Below, in pieces: positions 63,389 through 64,000 of a stretch of DNA of 64,000 bases (position 1 is the first letter of the stretch; each line of letters begins with the position of its first letter). This stretch comes from Microbacterium excoecariae (lineage in GTDB: Bacteria > Actinomycetota > Actinomycetes > Actinomycetales > Microbacteriaceae). The notes under the pieces are model-generated. The model ran no database searches. It saw only the letters and a list, made by a program, of their open reading frames with translations, and was not told where the DNA came from. The DNA lies in NCBI RefSeq assembly GCF_011326725.1, contig NZ_JAANCO010000001.1, positions 1,054,001-1,118,000 on the forward strand, in the 5' to 3' direction. The position numbers and the translations under genes were made by a program.

Positions 63389-64000
63389 TCACGAACGAGA
63401 CCTACACCCTGACGAACGGCGTGACGATCCCGAAGCTCGGGCTCGGCACGTGGTTCATCGACGACGATCAGGCCGCGCAGGTCGTGCGCGACGCGGTCGC
63501 GGCGGGCTACCGCAACATCGACACCGCCCAGGCGTACGGAAACGAGCGCGGCGTCGGGGAGGGAGTCCGCACGGCGGACGTCCCGCGCGAGGAGATCTTC
63601 GTCTCGACGAAGCTCGCGGCCGAGATCAAGGACTACGACGGCGCGGTCGCCGCGATCGACGCCTCGCTCGAGACGATGGGTCTCGAGTACATCGACCTCA
63701 TGCTCATCCACAGCCCGCAGCCCTGGGACGACTTCCGCGGCGGCGACTACGCCGAGGGAAACCGTGCCGCCTGGCGCGCGCTCGAGGAGGCGCTCGCAGC
63801 CGGCAAGCTGCGCGCGATCGGCGTCTCGAACTTTCAGCAGGCCGACATCGAGGCCCTGCTCGAGGGGGCGAGCGTCACGCCGCACGTCAACCAGCTGCTC
63901 GTGCACGTCGGCAACACGCCCGCGGACCTTATCGCGTTCTGCGAGCGCGCGGGGATCCTCGTCGAGGCGTACTCGCCGATGGCCCACGGCGAGATGATGA
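63385..64000 (+). CDS. Aldo/keto reductase (partial, runs off the window)
   Basis: 205 codons visible, no stop before the window end. NADPH-dependent AKR family: LGLGTWF, AGYRNIDTAQAYGNERGVGEG (catalytic Asp/Tyr), VSTKL (Lys), LMLIHSPQP (His) and AIGVSNF. The GTG at 63385 overlaps the cupin stop (GTGA). Probably acts with the cupin on a small carbonyl or lactone compound. Confidence 0.9.
   Translation, partial: MITNETYTLTNGVTIPKLGLGTWFIDDDQAAQVVRDAVAAGYRNIDTAQAYGNERGVGEGVRTADVPREEIFVSTKLAAEIKDYDGAVAAIDASLETMGLEYIDLMLIHSPQPWDDFRGGDYAEGNRAAWRALEEALAAGKLRAIGVSNFQQADIEALLEGASVTPHVNQLLVHVGNTPADLIAFCERAGILVEAYSPMAHGEMM

Overview
The window is high-GC (about 70 %) actinobacterial chromosome. The 16S and 23S genes, leaderless -10 promoters, translationally coupled gene strings and gene order point to the family Microbacteriaceae, possibly Microbacterium; the genus is inferred. 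The gene order from infC to der follows the well-known Mycobacterium tuberculosis order Rv1641-Rv1713 (infC, rpmI, rplT, tsnR-like, pheST, arg cluster, tyrS, TPR-like gene, HAD phosphatase, small gene, tlyA, nadK, recN, pyrG, NUDIX, xerD, parA, scpAB, rluB, cmk, der), with local insertions. That comparison is from memory, not an alignment.

1-18,810: translation genes (infC with an ATC start, rpmI, rplT, an rRNA methyltransferase), a gluABCD-type amino-acid ABC importer, pheST, and an arginine operon argC-J-B-D-F-[membrane acyltransferase]-argH, then tyrS. Upstream of argC is an unannotated 32-residue Arg-rich leader peptide with mutually exclusive stem-loops, a candidate attenuator. argR and argG, which often lie between argF and argH in actinobacteria, are absent from the cluster.

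18,810-24,620: one complete rRNA operon (16S-23S-5S, no spacer tRNA) with a consensus-like promoter, a perfect CRP/GlxR-type palindrome upstream and a strong terminator.

24,700-45,270: a repeat-rich (Arg/Asp/Gly) TPR-like protein; the HAD phosphatase-tlyA-nadK-recN group; pyrG-NUDIX-xerD; a DrrAB-like exporter; parA-scpA-scpB-rluB-tyrA-cmk-der (chromosome segregation, ribosome and nucleotide functions); a NUDIX-NYN fusion; an S4 RNA-binding protein; a deazaflavin-dependent oxidoreductase-like protein.

45,358-53,760: tRNA-Pro(GGG) followed by an accessory island: an IS3-family element, a tiny basic protein, a HEPN-like protein, tRNA fragments, a small HTH-like protein, a GIY-YIG protein, an uncharacterised 541-residue protein, a membrane-protein remnant, and a two-gene minus-strand operon (tandem winged-helix protein plus winged-helix/TIR-like effector) behind an AT-rich promoter with an inverted repeat. 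The island ends near a truncated soxR. It looks like a defence island; the two-gene operon is my best candidate for an undescribed system.

53,900-64,000: an MFS transporter, small enzymes, a DtxR-box-controlled siderophore uptake operon (binding lipoprotein, two FecCD permeases, ATPase), and a divergent pair of units: GntR regulator plus MFS on the minus strand, cupin plus aldo/keto reductase on the plus strand. The aldo/keto reductase runs off the window end.

A genome-scale signal also stands out: the palindrome GGATCC is several times more common than composition predicts throughout the core genes, and is nearly absent from the island and the rRNA operon.
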